Shown piece by piece: positions 37,547 to 47,232 of a DNA stretch of 64,000 nt. Each line of letters starts with the position of its first letter. The stretch's first letter is position 1. The notes under the pieces were generated by a model. That model was given only the letters and a program-made list of their open reading frames with translations. It ran no database searches and was not told the origin of the DNA. This stretch comes from Trichormus variabilis 0441. Lineage in GTDB: Bacteria > Cyanobacteriota > Cyanobacteriia > Cyanobacteriales > Nostocaceae. The DNA lies in NCBI RefSeq assembly GCF_009856605.1, contig NZ_CP047242.1, forward strand, positions 804,001 through 868,000, given 5' to 3'. A program made the translations under genes and the position numbers.

Positions 37547-38427
37547 GAATATCTTTAAAGAAGCCCAATCTGAACTAGATCCACGTCACAGCTGCATTGT
37601 ACAAATTACAACGGACTCTCAAGTAAACGAAAGTGTTGCGATTTGTAAATTAATGTTAAATCATACTTCTATCAAGGCATTTGCAACACTTTGCTGATTC
37701 CTGATAAGAGTGCTGAAAACTTTGTGTACACATTAAAGAACATAGAATCACTAATAGACTATCGACAGCAATGAATTTTGTGTCCAAACCTTGGCTGATC
37801 TAGGGTATAGACAGATCATAGCTAGTTTAGTCATCATTCCAGTTTTGTTTATGCAGTTATTTACATCGTAATTTTTCCTAAATTAGGCTACTAAGCCCAA
37901 TATACATTCTCGAACAGCTCTCCTATTACACTGTTGGCAAGTTTCTTGGCTCAAAACCCGAACTCCAAAAATTACTAGGCATCCTCCAGCCTTACATAAA
38001 ATAATGTTGTATCGTAGTTGAATATTCGCTACTCTGCTAGCTTTTTTTGTTTGATTTAGGGATAAGTCAAGTAAAAACTCTGATTTTTCAGGCTTGACTT
38101 AAGATGCAAACAATATAAATTTATAAAGATTTGTAATGTGGTTTGAGGTCTGATTATCCACCAGCATGATGTAAAGATCAAGATAATTTGGCTCCAATGC
38201 CTCGCCAGAGTTTTCTAGATAGAACTTACCTATGAAGGCACAAATTCAAAGTTATGGACAAAAAATTTAGGGGTATAGGTTTTCTGTTTTGACAAATCCC
38301 ACACTTACCACCCCTGATATTTTCCCAAGGCTAGGAGTCCATTGGCTTAATTCTCACTCAAGCATATTCTCCCGACTAACGCTGATACGATCGCCAAAAT
38401 TTAGACCTGTACACGGAATTTTTACTA
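37547..38427. other. 881-bp divergent intergenic region
   Basis: AT-rich, with no convincing reading frame. It presumably holds promoters for the DICT kinase (left) and the glucosidase (right). A 9-bp inverted repeat taagtcaag/cttgactta (38063-38101) could be a regulator site or weak hairpin. A small RNA in this length of sequence cannot be ruled out. Confidence 0.5.
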
Positions 38428-40710
38428 ATGACACCGGATACTCTGACTAACCCGGATAAAATCTTCTTGGATGGCAAAACTTTTATCCCCGCCGATCAAT
38501 TACCGATTCCCGAATGGCCTTGTGTAGTGAGTGAAAGACCACAGCCAACGCTGACGGTTAAGGATGATGATTTATTTTTAGTTACAGACACAATTGGGAA
38601 TATTTCTGGTTGTTCTCTGAATGATGGCAACCCCAGTATGGGTTTATTTTGCTGTGACACACGATTTCTCAACCGATTAGAGTTACAAATTGATGGGCGA
38701 TCGCCTGTGCTTCTCAGTAGTACTGCGGAAAAAGGTTTCGCTTTGTCGGTTTTGTGTACTAATCCCAGAATCGACGAACGCATGAAGGCTGATAGCGTGA
38801 GTATTCGCCGGGAGTTGGTACTGAATGGCGCTTTATTTGAAGAAATCGAAGTAGCTAACTACAGCACAACGACTGTTGCTTTTGAACTTAGTATCAGTTT
38901 TGATGCTGATTTTGTCGATTTATTTGAAGTCCGGGGTTATGACAGAGACAAACGGGGTAAGCTTTTACGCCTAGTAGAACCAATCGCTGAGGATGGAGTA
39001 GCTGATGGTGACGGTGCTGTACAAACCCAGCATTTTGCCCACAAAGAACAGTCTTTAACCTTAGCCTATCAAGGACTAGATGGTTCGGTGATGGAATCTC
39101 GTATCCAATTCCAGCATCGCCAACCAGACGATTTTAAAGGTTACACAGCAATTTGGCGCTTAGAGTTGCCCTCTCACTCTACCCAAAAGCTGGGCTATCG
39201 GCTGAATATGTTCACCAATAACAACTCTAGTTCTAGGGTGAGTGCGGCTGTAACTTTAGTACAAGCCAAAGCATCCGAGATGATGGAAGAACAAAACTGG
39301 GTACAGAAAATTACTAATATTCGTGCCGATAAAAGTATCTTCAATTTGGTAATTGAACGCGCTGAACAAGATATGTATTTGTTACGTCAATCTTTTGACA
39401 AATACAAAACTGTTTCCGCCGGCGTACCTTGGTTTTCGGCTTTGTTTGGGCGAGATTCCTTGATTACAGCTTCCCAAACCTTGATGCTTAACCCCGAAAT
39501 TGCCAAAGAAACTTTGATGTTGCTGGCTGCTTATCAAGGTAAACATGAAGATGAGTGGCGGGAAGAAGAACCAGGGAAAATTCTGCACGAGTTACGTTTG
39601 GGAGAAATGGCCAGATGTCAGGAAATTCCCCATACGCCATACTACGGCACAGTTGATGCCACTCCCCTATGGTTGATGTTGTATTCTGAGTACTATTCTT
39701 GGACACATGACCGGGAAACATTAGAGCAACTATGGCCTCATGCCCTAGCTGCAATGGAATGGATTGACCGCAATATGCAGCCAACTGGTTATCTCACCTA
39801 CCACCGCAAATCTAAACGCGGTTTAGATAACCAAGGGTGGAAAGATTCTGGTGATTGTATTGTAGACCGTCAGGGCGATTTAGCTAACGGTTCCATAGCC
39901 TTGAGTGAGGTACAAGCTTACGTTTACGCTGCTAAAACCCGACTGGCGGAAATCGCTAGGATGAAGAAGCGCCTAGACTTATTTGAACGGTGGCAAGAAG
40001 AAGCCAGAAGCTTGAAGGAGCGTTTTAACCAAGATTTTTGGATCGAAGACCAGGATTTCTGCGCCTTGGCTTTAGATGGTGCAGGTAAGCAGGTAGACAG
40101 TATTACATCTAATCCTGGTCACTGCCTACTTTTGGGAATTTTCACACCAGAGAGAGCCTACAGTGTGGCAGAACGTTTACGCGCCCCAGATATGTTTAAC
40201 GGTTGGGGGATTCGTACTTTAAGTAGTTTGTCCCCAGCTTACAATCCAATGGGCTATCACATTGGTTCGGTATGGCCTCATGATAATTCTTTGATTGCTA
40301 TGGGATTACGATCGCTTGGTTTAATTGATCAAGCCTTAGAAATCTTCCAAGGTTTGCTTGATATGACGAGCCAACAACCTTACCTGCGTCCCCCAGAATT
40401 ATTTTGCGGTTATGAGCGTAACGGCGATCGCTCTCCTGTACAATATCCTGTTGCTTGTACACCCCAAGCCTGGGCTACTGGGAGCATTTTTCAATTAATT
40501 CACATGATTGTCAATCTCGTACCCGACGCACCCAACAACTGCTTACGCATTATCGATCCTGCTTTACCAGAGTCAATTAGTAAGTTGTCATTGCACAATT
40601 TACAAGTTGGCACTACAGTCTTGGATCTAGAATTTGAGCGTTCCGGTGGTACTACTGCTTGTCGAGTCGCCAGAAAACGCGGCAATCTACGGGTAGTAAT
40701 TGAGGCTTAA
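38428..40710 (+). CDS. Amylo-alpha-1,6-glucosidase / glycogen-debranching-like protein
   Basis: 760 aa. The N-terminal beta domain (about 40-330: GLFCCDTRFLNRLELQIDGR) is the glycogen-debranching N-terminal type. The C-terminal (alpha/alpha)6 domain has WFSALFGRDSLITASQTLML, YYGTVDATPLWLMLYSEYY, NQGWKDSGDC and GSVWPHDNSLIAMG, with acidic residues typical of the catalytic pocket. In cyanobacteria such proteins are annotated as debranching enzymes or amylo-1,6-glucosidases, but other alpha-glucosidic substrates (sucrose- or trehalose-related) are possible. No signal peptide. The ATG lacks a strong ribosome-binding site. It stands alone on its strand. Confidence 0.88.
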   Translation: MTPDTLTNPDKIFLDGKTFIPADQLPIPEWPCVVSERPQPTLTVKDDDLFLVTDTIGNISGCSLNDGNPSMGLFCCDTRFLNRLELQIDGRSPVLLSSTAEKGFALSVLCTNPRIDERMKADSVSIRRELVLNGALFEEIEVANYSTTTVAFELSISFDADFVDLFEVRGYDRDKRGKLLRLVEPIAEDGVADGDGAVQTQHFAHKEQSLTLAYQGLDGSVMESRIQFQHRQPDDFKGYTAIWRLELPSHSTQKLGYRLNMFTNNNSSSRVSAAVTLVQAKASEMMEEQNWVQKITNIRADKSIFNLVIERAEQDMYLLRQSFDKYKTVSAGVPWFSALFGRDSLITASQTLMLNPEIAKETLMLLAAYQGKHEDEWREEEPGKILHELRLGEMARCQEIPHTPYYGTVDATPLWLMLYSEYYSWTHDRETLEQLWPHALAAMEWIDRNMQPTGYLTYHRKSKRGLDNQGWKDSGDCIVDRQGDLANGSIALSEVQAYVYAAKTRLAEIARMKKRLDLFERWQEEARSLKERFNQDFWIEDQDFCALALDGAGKQVDSITSNPGHCLLLGIFTPERAYSVAERLRAPDMFNGWGIRTLSSLSPAYNPMGYHIGSVWPHDNSLIAMGLRSLGLIDQALEIFQGLLDMTSQQPYLRPPELFCGYERNGDRSPVQYPVACTPQAWATGSIFQLIHMIVNLVPDAPNNCLRIIDPALPESISKLSLHNLQVGTTVLDLEFERSGGTTACRVARKRGNLRVVIEA

Positions 40711-40737
40711 AACCCTGATTTCTCAAAAATCAAGACT

Positions 40738-40765
40738 GTAGAGACGTTGCACGCAACGTCTCTAC
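40738..40765. terminator. Palindromic hairpin between convergent genes
   Basis: A perfect 13-bp stem gtagagacgttgc/gcaacgtctctac with a 2-nt loop, placed between the stops of the glucosidase and the RTX protein. This gtagagacgttgc unit is a common cyanobacterial palindromic repeat. It has no T-run, so it may act as a terminator or simply be a repeat. Confidence 0.6.
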
Positions 40766-40816
40766 ATCGTTTATTAGTGCAATTTCATAGAGAATTGGTA
40801 TAAATCTAATTACTGA

Positions 40817-43800
40817 TCAAGCAACGATCGCCAAATCAGCCGCAGTTAAACTAGGTAAATTAATCAAATTAACCAACTCCGCACCAGTACCAAACCCAGC
40901 AGCACTGCCATTTTGGTTATAGTAAAGACTACCACTACCGATGCTGTAAACGAGGAATGCTGTACTGGTTGCGGCTAAATCATCATCCTCGACAGTGGTA
41001 AAATCAGATACTTGACTCAATCCATCACCAATAACACTACTTAAAGCCGTAAATGTCCTTTTACTCAAAACCAGCTTATCGCTTCCAGAAGTAAAGTCAG
41101 TCAGGATATCTATACCAAAATCGTTACTAGTAAAAGCTCGTCCACTACTATATAAAAAGCGATCGCTCTCAGTTCCACCTGTCAAGATATCATTGCCAGA
41201 CCCGCCAATCAAAGTATCTGCCCCGCCTCTACCTGTTAACACATCATTACCATTGCCACCAGTCAGAGTATTATTGAGGCTATTGCCAATGAGGCGATCG
41301 CTGCCATTACCACCAACGACATTTTCAATCACATTATTAGCAGATAGGGTCAACTTTAAGTTACTGTTGATGGTCTGGGTGGCAATAGTACCTAAATTTA
41401 CGCGTGCGGCGTTATTTGTACCAGCAAAACTGATCGTATCATTGCCGCCTGTGGTAATTTCTTGAATGCGATCGCTACCTAATGGTGTGGAAGCATTGAA
41501 ATTGTAGGTATCATCCCCATTACCACCAGTCAGAATATTATTCCCACTATTCCCCGTCAATGTATTATTACTACTGTTACCAGTAGCGTTAATATTGCTA
41601 CTGCCAAGTAAAGTTAAATTCTCAATCCCCTCCGCTAAGGTTGTGGTTACACTAGCTTGCAAAGTGTCAGTAATAGTGACAGTGCCAGAAGCTTTTTGTA
41701 TAGTTGCATTGGTAGGGCTAGAAAGATTAACTCTCAAGGTTTCGTTAGCTTCATTGAGATTATCGTTCAGGATCGGAATTGTAATTGTCGCCGTGGTAGT
41801 ATTGGCAGCAAAAGTTACAGTACCACTGCGGCTGGTATAGTCTGTATTAGCTGTAGCAGTACCAGCTACTGTAGAGTAGTTAACGCTGACTGGTTGACTA
41901 GAAGCACTGCTGAGGGTAACAGTTAAGACTGCTTGACTGCTTTGCCCTTCAACAATGGTGATATCGTTGATTGAAAGAGTGGGAAGAGTGGCTGTGTCAT
42001 CATTGAGTATAGTTGCTAACGCCTGATTATCAGTGATGGTGGCGTTAGTGGCGTTGCTGAGATTAACGAAGAAGGTTTCGTTGGCTTCAACTGTTGTATC
42101 ACCAGTTACAGCAACAGTGAAGGTTTTACTCGTATCCCCTGGATTGAAAGTTAATGTACCTGTTGTAGATGTGTAGTCACTTCCGGCTGTCGCTGTACCA
42201 TTAGCTGTCCCATAATTAACTGTAATTGTCTTTTCACTGGCAGCCGATAGAGTGACAGTAAATGTGGTGTTACTTGTACCGCTATTACCTTCATTCCGGC
42301 TCACATCAGCAATAGCAATTGTAGGATTAGCATCATCATCGGTGATAGTTCCCAATCCTTGGTTATCAGCAATGGTAGCGCCAAGGGAATTGCTGAGGTT
42401 CAGGAAAAATGTCTGATTCGGTTCGGCTATAGTATCGCCTCTCACCGCAACAGTGATAGTTTTGTTGGTTTCCCCTGGGTTGAAAGTTAAGATACCTGTG
42501 TTTGAGGTGTAATCATTACCTGCTGTCGCTGTGCCGTTAGCTGTAGCATAGTTAACCGTAACAGCAGAAGTACTGGCGGCGGAGAGAGTGACGGTAAAAG
42601 TGGCATTGGTTGTCCCTGTGTTGCCTTCAGTAACGGTAACATTGTTGATGGTGATGGTTGGCAGGGTAGCAGATTGTACCTCAAATGCCCCAATATCTAC
42701 TGTACCACCGCTAACTCGTGCCAAGCCTCTTTGGTCAAAGGGAGTGGGTTCTGTCGTGTCGCCATCACGGTCTATATCTTCTGCATCAGCCGGAATTAAA
42801 TTATTGTTACCGGCATTTATAGCAGGACTACCAGCAAGCAGGGTGTGGGTGAGAGAGAGTCCACCGTTATTTTGTAAGGGGCCAAGTCCGGGGTTGGGGT
42901 TGACAATATCTGTACCTGTGCCTACAGTACCACTGGCTCCAGCTAGAGAGCCAATCAGGTTATAATTATTACCGTTAACTGTTCCTTGAATATCTTTGCC
43001 TGTCCCTTGGTAATCATAATTACCAAAATTTCCGGCAACAATTGTGTTCTTTAAATTGGCACTGCCTCTAATTCCACCTCCTCCTAAAATGCCTGCTGTA
43101 TTATTGGTAATCGTGCTGTTAAGTATATTTGTGACGCTGCCCCCAGTAGAATCTATACCACCCCCACCGCTTCCTGCTGTGTTTCCACTAATTGTTGTGT
43201 TAACTAAAGCAATAGAGGAAAAACTACCGTTACCTTGAATACCGCCACCACTGCCTCTTGCACTATTATTACTAACTGTAGTGTTGATTACCGTCAATGT
43301 ATCAAAGTTGTAGATTCCACCTCCACTACCTGAGTTGTTATTACTTATGGTGGAGTCAATCGTAATCAGAGTGCCAGAGTTAAGGATACCGCCACCGTTG
43401 AGGGCTTGATTGTTACTGATAGTAGAACCATTTCGTAAGTAGACTGTACCATTGTTGTTATAAATACCACCACCCCAGTTCCCACCCTCTGCACTATTGC
43501 CACTGACGTTAGTGTTGTACAAATCTAGGTAGCCATTAGAATCAACTCTAATACCTCCACCATCATTAGATATCTTGCCCCCCGTAACCACTACATTCTG
43601 TAAACTTAAAGCACCACCATTGAGGACATGAAAAACGCGATCGCTATTTAATAAACCAGACGCATCAATAGTCGCTTTCTCACCACCAACTGAGACAATA
43701 TAAAGTACATTATTACGGCTCTTAATATCTAAATCACCTGTGAGGGCATTATCTTCATTAATCCCGTTCGACGTAAGATTGTAAGTTACACCGCCAGTTA

Positions 43801-43930
43801 ACCGAATTTCATACTCAGTATTCGGATTAGCATTAGCAATTAAAATCGCATCTCGCAGAGATAAACCATTAGCAGCACTGCCATCATTTTGATCGGTTGT
43901 AGTATTGACTGTTAAAATAGTAATAGCCAT
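40817..43930 (-). CDS. Large secreted protein: beta-helix, Calx-beta repeats, RTX Ca-binding
   Basis: 1037 aa from the ATG at 43930, with AAGGAC upstream; the seven codons before it are not used. After a short N-terminus (MAITILTVNTTTDQNDGS) comes a right-handed beta-helix/polymorphic-repeat region (about 30-420; many NNxGxGGGI and TISGNTA units and a choice-of-anchor-like GSPAINAGN). Three or four Calx-beta domains follow (about 425-745; GTATAGSDYTSTTGTLTF-type), then RTX nonapeptides (GGxGxDxxx; about 770-930) and a C-terminal cap (FLVYSIGSGSLYYNQNGSA) typical of type I export signals. No Sec signal. Probably an extracellular adhesin or sheath protein that folds when it binds calcium. First of four such genes. 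Confidence 0.85.
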   Translation of the reverse strand: MAITILTVNTTTDQNDGSAANGLSLRDAILIANANPNTEYEIRLTGGVTYNLTSNGINEDNALTGDLDIKSRNNVLYIVSVGGEKATIDASGLLNSDRVFHVLNGGALSLQNVVVTGGKISNDGGGIRVDSNGYLDLYNTNVSGNSAEGGNWGGGIYNNNGTVYLRNGSTISNNQALNGGGILNSGTLITIDSTISNNNSGSGGGIYNFDTLTVINTTVSNNSARGSGGGIQGNGSFSSIALVNTTISGNTAGSGGGGIDSTGGSVTNILNSTITNNTAGILGGGGIRGSANLKNTIVAGNFGNYDYQGTGKDIQGTVNGNNYNLIGSLAGASGTVGTGTDIVNPNPGLGPLQNNGGLSLTHTLLAGSPAINAGNNNLIPADAEDIDRDGDTTEPTPFDQRGLARVSGGTVDIGAFEVQSATLPTITINNVTVTEGNTGTTNATFTVTLSAASTSAVTVNYATANGTATAGNDYTSNTGILTFNPGETNKTITVAVRGDTIAEPNQTFFLNLSNSLGATIADNQGLGTITDDDANPTIAIADVSRNEGNSGTSNTTFTVTLSAASEKTITVNYGTANGTATAGSDYTSTTGTLTFNPGDTSKTFTVAVTGDTTVEANETFFVNLSNATNATITDNQALATILNDDTATLPTLSINDITIVEGQSSQAVLTVTLSSASSQPVSVNYSTVAGTATANTDYTSRSGTVTFAANTTTATITIPILNDNLNEANETLRVNLSSPTNATIQKASGTVTITDTLQASVTTTLAEGIENLTLLGSSNINATGNSSNNTLTGNSGNNILTGGNGDDTYNFNASTPLGSDRIQEITTGGNDTISFAGTNNAARVNLGTIATQTINSNLKLTLSANNVIENVVGGNGSDRLIGNSLNNTLTGGNGNDVLTGRGGADTLIGGSGNDILTGGTESDRFLYSSGRAFTSNDFGIDILTDFTSGSDKLVLSKRTFTALSSVIGDGLSQVSDFTTVEDDDLAATSTAFLVYSIGSGSLYYNQNGSAAGFGTGAELVNLINLPSLTAADLAIVA

Positions 43931-44363
43931 ATCACTGTCCTTATTTATCACAAATATGATGATGGCAGTGTAAAGTTCATCCTGAATAGGTGAAATGTCT
44001 AAGTATGCAATTAAAATTGCAGAAAACTGTATTGCTTAGTAGTGGTTTTTAATTTACCCAGATTTCTCACAAAATTCTGATAACTTAACGTGAGTCTCCA
44101 ACAAAGGCGCACATTAACTTAATTCCAAAGTTTGTAGGGGTGGGTTGAGCGAAATACTCGTGAATTTCGAGTATATGGACTTCCAGATAAAAAATATCTT
44201 GGTATAGTTCAATACAGTTCAGTTAAGGCAACAACCTAGACTGGTGTAGGTTGGGTGGAGGAACGGAACCCAACATTCTCAAGACTTTGTTGGGTTCCGC
44301 TATCGCTCCACCCAACCTACCATTCTCTTAAATGAACCGTATTGAAGTATAAGTCCTAATATC
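43931..44363. other. Intergenic region with a MITE-like element
   Basis: 433 bp between two co-oriented RTX genes. The right part (44211-44344) is the palindromic element described separately. The left part is AT-rich and non-coding and should carry the promoter of the beta-helix RTX gene. Confidence 0.6.
44211..44344. repeat. MITE-like palindromic element, copy B (complete)
   Basis: 134 bp with 17-bp imperfect terminal inverted repeats: aatacagttcagttaag at the left, and cttaaatgaaccgtatt at the right. Inside is the long hairpin gtaggttgggtggag...ctccacccaacctac, shared with the truncated copy at 15514-15614 in the opposite orientation. It lies 19 bp beyond the 3' end of the adjacent minus-strand RTX gene, where it may act as a transcript-end hairpin. 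Confidence 0.75.
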
Positions 44364-46844
44364 TCAAGCAATACTTAGATTGACTCGCACAATCATATCA
44401 TTGAAGTCTTTATCTCCACCATTTGGTAAATCCTCAAAGCCAAAGACATTGTTTGCCAATAGACGAATATGATCAACTCTATTACGGTTAGCGCCCAAGA
44501 ATAAAAAATATACGGCTGGGTCGTTATTGGGATTGTTATCTAAAATTGTCTCTGGTCTACTATTAATAATGATGAATGGTGCAAATAAAGAACCGGGTTG
44601 GAACGTGCCAGTATAAGTTGCAGTTCCTCGGTTATTCACGACCAAATCAATCCCAGGAACACGACCATTAACAGCAGCTTGAGTATAACCAGATTGTCCA
44701 GGGAGAATATCTGCGGAACCATCATTATTGGTGTCAATACCACCATTCTCATCAGTCACCTGATAGAAGCCGATGAAGTTGTTGAAAGCCGCTTCTCTAT
44801 TAACAACAAAATCAGCTTTTACTGATTGTGTCACCCCTCGTAAATCAATCAATTCTCCCTGTGATTGACTTTGTAAATTTGCACCTAAAGGTAAAGTTTG
44901 ATTTGTCGTCTGAATCTTGACTACTAAATCTGCAAATCCACTATTATTACCAAATCCGTCTTCCCATCCTAAGGAAAACCCATCTGTTCCTAAGTTGGTA
45001 ATTTTTTGGGTTGAGGAATTAGCCAATACTACATCTGAGATGGGTGTGATTCCTGCTAGTACGGCATCTGTACTACTATTTCTGACTAAATAAAACCTCA
45101 AATTATCGCCAGAATTAAATTCCAACAAACTAGCTAGATTATTGGAGTTAAATCCGTTTGGGTTGTTAGCTATAGCTGAGAAAATTACTCTGGCACGTTG
45201 TAGCGCTGCTTCAGTATAACCGACTGCACCAGGAGCAATACCATTAATGGTGCCATTAGCATCATCTACTGTAAAGACGCTTAATTCATTGGTAAAATTG
45301 GAATTGCGTCTTGTAAGAGTGACTTGGAGATTTACTTTGTCACTGTTGCCTTTGATGGTAAAGATATCGCTGTTAGGGTTCTGAAATAGTGGGATATCGT
45401 TATCAGTGATGCCTACTTCTATAGGATTTATGAGAATGTTATTGTAATTGACATCGTTACTGATAGCAGTATGGGTAATAGTATCATTACCGTCACCTTC
45501 TACTAGGAAATCATCTACTGCTGTTACAGTGACATTTTGCGCTACATTCCAATTTTCGGTAGTGAAGGTCAAAGTTCTGGGATTAGTACGAATTTGTTGA
45601 CCATTACTGATATTGATAATGACATCATATGTAGGTTGACTAGTGAGTTTTATGGTGTAACTATCAGTTGTCCCATTTTCTGTAACTATAGTGTTATTAC
45701 CAGTCTGGGTAATGATGACATCTGCATTATCATCATCGTTGATAGTGCCTTTAGCTGTGGCTGCTGTAGGACTGAGAATTGCACCATTAGTAGGATTGCT
45801 CAAACTGACGGTAAAGCTTTCGTTTGCTTCAACTAAGAAATCTTGAGTGGTGTCTACAGTAAAAGTTTTCTGGGTTTCTCCCTGTTCAAAAGTCAGGGTT
45901 TGGGTTTTGGCTACAAAGTCAGTATTACTAGCTGTGTCTCCTGTGGTTATAGATGTAGATACCGTCACAGTTTGCTGAGTTTGGGTATCTGCTGTACGGT
46001 TAATGGTGAAGGTGATGCTAGTGCCTTCGGTGGCAAAAGAGTTGGTAGTAGAGAAAATAGCGGTTGTGTAGTCAAAATCATCTGGTGTTAGAGTGTTGGC
46101 TTGGATGTTTCTCAAAATGCCTAACTCTCGCACAGTATTATTTATTCTAGCTTTGACAACTGTATCAGCACCGGTCTGCTGCAATTGCAAATCTTGGAAT
46201 GTCCGCACTTCAGGGATACCGGCAACTATAACTTTATCGTCATTTTTAGTAAAGTCTAATACTTCGATGGGGACTTCGGGAACTGCTGCACTGGTAAGGA
46301 AAAATCTATCTAAGCCTGTACCTCCGGTTAATTGGCTACCTCTTCTACCACCGAAGAGTAAATCATCTCCAGCACCACCAAATAATCGGTCAGTATTGAC
46401 TCCACCAATCAGGATATCATCGCCCTCATTACCGTAGAGGATGTTATTGCCTGTACCGTTAGAGACATCTAATAAATCGTTTCCCAGTCCCCCAGCGAGG
46501 GTATTGTAACCACTACCATCTAAAACTATCAGGCGATCGCTTCCTTGTCCTCCATCCAGGGTGTTATTTCCACCCTCGACTACAAACAGCTGATCGTTAT
46601 CATCACCACCTTCTAGTGTATTGAAGCCTAGACTACCCAACGCATATAGATAATCTTCGCCAGCGTCACCTTTGAGGGTATCATTATTGTTGGCAAAAAG
46701 GCGATCGCTACCAGCACCACCCGCTAATAAATTATTTCCTTCACCGTTAGAAGCATCTAGAATATCATCGCCTTCCCAACCAAAAACTTGGTTATCTTTA
46801 TTGGCATATAACTCATCCACACCAGAAGTGCCGTTAATAATCAT
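44364..46844 (-). CDS. RTX/Calx-beta protein with C-terminal DUF4114 domains
   Basis: 826 aa. Unusually the RTX-type repeats come first (about 1-190: VFGWEGDDIL, GNNLLAGGAGSDRLF, GEDYLYALG, GDDLLFGGRRGSQL). Next come Calx-beta/repeat domains (about 260-490, including SFTVSLSNPTNGAI and a VTENGTTDSYTIKL unit also found in the nuclease protein) and two DUF4114-like domains ending FEDLPNGGDKDFNDMIVRVN, a module common in cyanobacterial surface proteins. No Sec signal. An ATG start at 46844 is assigned. The function is unknown; matrix, adhesion or ligand-binding are the options. It is the second gene of the RTX set. Confidence 0.82.
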   Translation of the reverse strand: MIINGTSGVDELYANKDNQVFGWEGDDILDASNGEGNNLLAGGAGSDRLFANNNDTLKGDAGEDYLYALGSLGFNTLEGGDDNDQLFVVEGGNNTLDGGQGSDRLIVLDGSGYNTLAGGLGNDLLDVSNGTGNNILYGNEGDDILIGGVNTDRLFGGAGDDLLFGGRRGSQLTGGTGLDRFFLTSAAVPEVPIEVLDFTKNDDKVIVAGIPEVRTFQDLQLQQTGADTVVKARINNTVRELGILRNIQANTLTPDDFDYTTAIFSTTNSFATEGTSITFTINRTADTQTQQTVTVSTSITTGDTASNTDFVAKTQTLTFEQGETQKTFTVDTTQDFLVEANESFTVSLSNPTNGAILSPTAATAKGTINDDDNADVIITQTGNNTIVTENGTTDSYTIKLTSQPTYDVIINISNGQQIRTNPRTLTFTTENWNVAQNVTVTAVDDFLVEGDGNDTITHTAISNDVNYNNILINPIEVGITDNDIPLFQNPNSDIFTIKGNSDKVNLQVTLTRRNSNFTNELSVFTVDDANGTINGIAPGAVGYTEAALQRARVIFSAIANNPNGFNSNNLASLLEFNSGDNLRFYLVRNSSTDAVLAGITPISDVVLANSSTQKITNLGTDGFSLGWEDGFGNNSGFADLVVKIQTTNQTLPLGANLQSQSQGELIDLRGVTQSVKADFVVNREAAFNNFIGFYQVTDENGGIDTNNDGSADILPGQSGYTQAAVNGRVPGIDLVVNNRGTATYTGTFQPGSLFAPFIIINSRPETILDNNPNNDPAVYFLFLGANRNRVDHIRLLANNVFGFEDLPNGGDKDFNDMIVRVNLSIA

Positions 46845-47232
46845 ATACTATATTTTTTACCCATTTCTTGTATAGAAATAGCTCAATTATTGCGGTATTA
46901 ATAAATAATTAATCACCAATAAACATGAACTCATACAATAATTAAAGAATGTTTATCGAGAGATTATTAAAAGATTAATTTACACACTCCAACCATCATG
47001 AAGACAACAAAAAATCTGCCAATGACTATTACCAAATATCTAACTTTTTAGATAGCTTTGCGTTCCTCTCTCTTGAAAAGTTTCCTACGGAGGGAAACCC
47101 TCCTCCAGAACTTTTCGCTGCGTAAACCTCCGCGAGCCTCTGCGTTAAGAAAAAAACAAACTTTATATAAAAAACGAGGGAATATAATCCCCTCGCATAT
47201 TCACTAAAACTCAATCTTTGATTGCAGCATCA
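46845..47232. other. Intergenic region with a nested hairpin
   Basis: 388 bp. Contains a nested inverted repeat (47075-47116): gaaaagtt/aacttttc outside ggaggg/ccctcc. It is followed by the widespread repeat-like run cgtaaacctccgcgagcctc. No coding frame was supported. The hairpin is 117 bp beyond the 3' end... of no gene, since both flanking genes read leftwards and this region is upstream of the 826-aa RTX gene. Confidence 0.5.

Noticed and set aside
41193..41465. Plus-strand frames within the RTX genes
   Set aside because: They are antisense shadows of the repetitive Gly/Asp-rich coding sequence and have proline/leucine-rich composition with no family match.
47075..47116. Rho-independent terminator
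   Set aside because: The nested hairpin lacks a T-run and lies upstream, not downstream, of the adjacent 826-aa RTX gene, so it was recorded only as a repeat-like hairpin.
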